Source: Gnetum montanum
Lineage: Eukaryota > Streptophyta > Gnetopsida > Gnetales > Gnetaceae
Assembly: GCA_015680685.1 (NCBI GenBank)
Contig: MNCI01037820.1
Span: 770,572-806,311, forward strand
Direction: 5' to 3'
Length of the DNA stretch: 35,740 bases
This document shows positions 33,412 to 35,740 of the stretch, in pieces; position 1 is the first letter of the stretch, and the number at the start of each line of letters is the position of its first letter. A program made the position numbers and the translations under genes. The notes beneath the pieces are model-generated. The model was not told the origin of the DNA. It saw only the letters and a list, made by a program, of their open reading frames with translations, and did not search any database.

Positions 33412-34206
33412 TGATGAGTGGTGAGGTACCCCTACACTTAACCATACGAATACGAGCGTTACACGCATGATCCGGTTGAACTCCGTAGACTAAGTGCCTA
33501 CATGCCTTATGGAACACTTAAGGTTAATTATTCATTATCTTCCCAGACTTACTTGTATTTGTCATGGTTGTATGGTTAAGTAAGTCTGAGGTATATGATT
33601 CTTATAGTTTTTATGTTTTATTGCCTATGCTAATGAGGTAAAGGATGAAGAGACTAATTGACTAACTTTAACTAACTAACTAAGCCTTAATTAACCTAGC
33701 ATCAGCATCTGTTCCCACTTACTGTTCACACCTTGAACCAATGCAACCTTGGTTACCAAATGCTATTCGTTACTGGGATTACCAAGCATAACGCACATGC
33801 TCGAAGNATAAATAACAATAAATAAAGTCCTATTTAGCCTAGTCCATGCACTGCAAGGTTTATCCAATAGTTCTTCTTTATTTCCATACACAAACTTGTG
33901 TTCAAGTACAATATTTGCTCCAATAAAGATCTGTTCACTTTGGAGCTCCTACTGCGGGCACATGGAAATTATTCTATCTGTGGAGAGGTAAAACTGCTAG
34001 AGTTTCGCTAAGGGTCTAGATCTAGATGGAGAAATAAGGGAGAGCCGCTTCTTATTTATAGAAATGGCGGCGGACTGCGATATCACGGGTAAGACGTGAT
34101 ATCACGTACGATACATCGCGTACACAATATCATGTACAATACATCGCGTACGCGATATCGTAGTGAGGACGAGATATCGCAGCCCATGTGATATCGCGTC
34201 CCATCA
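33412..34206 (-). repeat. 3' LTR of a minus-strand Ty3/gypsy-type element
   Basis: The ends on the + strand are TGATGAG at 33412 and CCCATCA at 34206. The TATAAATAAG promoter is at 34061-34051 on the minus strand. The polypurine tract follows immediately at 34207-34215, so this is the 3' LTR and the body of the element runs to the right, out of the window. An N at 33807 stands where about 300 bp of the 1-877 copy are absent. Confidence 0.88.
34079..34195. repeat. U3 palindrome array, 17-20 bp step (right LTR)
   Basis: GATATC starts at 34079, 34098, 34154, 34173 and 34190, with AATATC at 34116 in step. Gaps are 19, 18, 38 (two steps of 19), 19 and 17. GTACGATACATCGCG and GTACAATACATCGCG fill the region between. 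The outer copies keep CGATATCG or TGATATCA palindromic context. Confidence 0.8.
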
Positions 34207-34215
34207 TACCCCCAT
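34207..34215 (-). promoter_or_regulatory. Polypurine tract of the right-hand element
   Basis: On the minus strand ATGGGGGTA abuts the LTR, identical to 17518-17526. A near copy (GTCATGGGGGTAC) occurs on the minus strand at about 34755-34767, some 550 bp farther inside. Confidence 0.6.
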
Positions 34216-35740
34216 GACTGAATAAAAACTCATCCTCAAGTTCCTTGCAAAATATTGGGAACGTATGGGATTATTAACTTGAATGGAACTAATGGTGAAT
34301 GGGATGACATGTGAACGAATCATCATTACAAAACATGAAAAAACTGGTGTTCATGACAACAAGGGTGAACACCTTATTACATTGACATTAGGCCTCATTT
34401 GGTAGCTGAGAAAGAGAGAGAGAAAGAATTTTTGTTGCTTCCAATGCCAAGATTGTTCCTTTCGTTGTCCATTCGTAAGCGCACCATCGATCTTGCTCCT
34501 TGTATAACTGCTTCCAGCACTGCTCCATTCCAAGCATTCCTTTCAGATCTGGTCCGTTGTTGCATGATTGCTATCTACACATACAACACAGTCTTATATT
34601 AGCAAGGGTAGATTAATTTCAGTGTGGGTAATACCTTGCTTTGGTGTAAGTCCATTGGCTGAGTTGTGGTATGGCTGATTACGGATCTAGAGATATATTA
34701 ATGATGACTACCAAAGGTGTAGGGGTTAGGAGAAAATTGAAAAAATTGGGCCCCGTACCCCCATGACTAATCGGTAGCGATAGAATGGAAAAAGAAAAGG
34801 AATAAGAAAGAGGAAGAAAAAGAGACAACTAGGACATCGATGAAATGGATGTCAAGATGGAAATGAATGAAACAAAATTAATTGCAAAATGTTAAGGAAA
34901 ATAAATTAACTGGTGCACCAAATAGGAATGCCAGTGGATCATCCCCAAAGCAAGCTCATGCCCTTAATGCCCTGACAAACCCACATTCAAAGAGTTCGTA
35001 GGCTCTAGGAATGTCCTTTGGAACAAGAGTTAAAGTCTTAACCACAAGAATTTACCAAAAAGAAAACAATGGATCTTCCAAAATATACACTAATGATACA
35101 ACCGGCAATGAGGTGAACAATGGAGAGAAGGGTGGAGAGAAGAGAATGGAATGGAATCCCAAGAACAAGGTGGTGTACAGCCCCTTGTGTATTTTATGAT
35201 TAATGTGACTTGGCAAATCTCATTCCAACTCCAGCCTCAAACCAACCACATCCAATGACTTCGCATCAATGCATTTGGCCAAACCATCCTCTTGAATAAC
35301 AAGAATGCCTCCTCCAAGAGCCACCACCATTCTGACGAAACAAAGGAGAGAATGGGAAGTGAGAAGGGCCTTAGTTAGAGGGAATGTTTTTGGTTCCATA
35401 ACCAGTGCTTGTAGCCCAAGTTTATTTCGTCTAAGGGGTGTGTTTAGAATTCTTACTTTCTTTATTTTCTTTTCTTTTCTTTTTCTCTTTGTTTTTTTTT
35501 TTGTGTGTTTTTATGTGTGAGAACCACACCATGCAAAGACTTCTTATTTTTATTGTCTCAGCTTCCGATAATTGGGTAACATCGGAACGGCAAGAAAACT
35601 CAAGAAGAAAACATCCAAGCACCCAAGAGAATGGCCAACACAAATGCATCAAGTTCCCTTGAAGTCACACCCTTTTCAAACCTTGAGTCCTTCCTTAGTT
35701 TGAGAAGTACCCAGTCACTAATTCGTTAGAGTTCTTATTA
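34216..35740 (-). mobile_element. 3' internal region of the minus-strand Ty3 element, partial
   Basis: The stretch to about 35215 aligns by eye in reverse with 16500-17517 of the complete element. Shared phrases include AATATTTTGCAAGGAACTT next to the LTR and the block around GGTGGTGTACAG (35171). No integrase motif is reached before the window ends, so only non-coding 3' DNA is visible. A GA-rich tract at about 34405-34425 and a pyrimidine tract at 35455-35505 are simple sequence. Small open frames (35011-35199, 35305-35520, 35438-35662) carry no domains. Whether the last 500 bp still belong to the element is uncertain. Confidence 0.6.
35455..35505. repeat. Polypyrimidine tract
   Basis: About 50 bases of almost pure T/C on the + strand (TTTCTT and TTTTTTTT runs). 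It accounts for the Phe/Leu-rich and Lys-rich short frames on the two strands here. Confidence 0.85.

Noticed and set aside
35305-35662. Phe-rich + strand and Lys-rich minus-strand ORFs
   Set aside because: Produced by a polypyrimidine tract; no domain.

Overview
The window looks like repeat-rich intergenic DNA from a seed plant, with one intact gene. The evidence is a seven-exon receptor kinase with GT-AG introns, a Ty3/gypsy retrotransposon with a tRNA-Asp-type primer site, RTE-type LINEs and tRNA-derived SINEs. Low gene density and heavily decayed transposons would suit a gymnosperm, but that is inference. Six single N characters (8024, 10035, 25935, 26054, 32889, 33807) mark scaffold joints. 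At least four of them have duplicated, inverted, mosaic or missing sequence next to them.

Layout. Positions 1-877 are a minus-strand LTR cut by the window edge. Positions 878-3350 hold short repeats and a SINE-like trace. Positions 3573-6697 (minus) are a cysteine-rich receptor-like kinase (DUF26 type) whose seven exons join in phase into about 681 residues. Positions 8640-9150 are a decayed DUF4283/zinc-knuckle ORF. From 9395 an RTE-type LINE begins. It is split by a complete 8.9-kb Ty3/gypsy element (9447-18349, target duplication AAAAG) and resumes at 18355-20283. The Ty3 element keeps readable gag, protease, reverse transcriptase, RNase H and integrase in that order, but with many stops, one frameshift and a lost catalytic integrase residue.

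From 20.3 kb to 33.4 kb the DNA is AT-rich and degenerate. It holds an unidentified minus-strand coding remnant (21.6-24.4 kb), an N-bounded inverted duplication (25820-26053), minus-strand LINE pieces (27.6-29.5 kb and 31.9-32.1 kb) and a SINE with a 16-bp target duplication (31582-31739). From 33412 to the end lies the 3' part of a second, minus-strand relative of the Ty3 element.

The most unusual structure is in the LTRs. Every U3 region begins with a helically spaced array of the palindrome GCGATATCGC or its decayed forms, next to a TATA box. The step is exactly 14 bp in the complete element's 5' LTR, 20 bp in the left LTR and 17-20 bp in the right LTR. I found no operon-like or defence-type gene system. 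The kinase is the only gene I would call functional.
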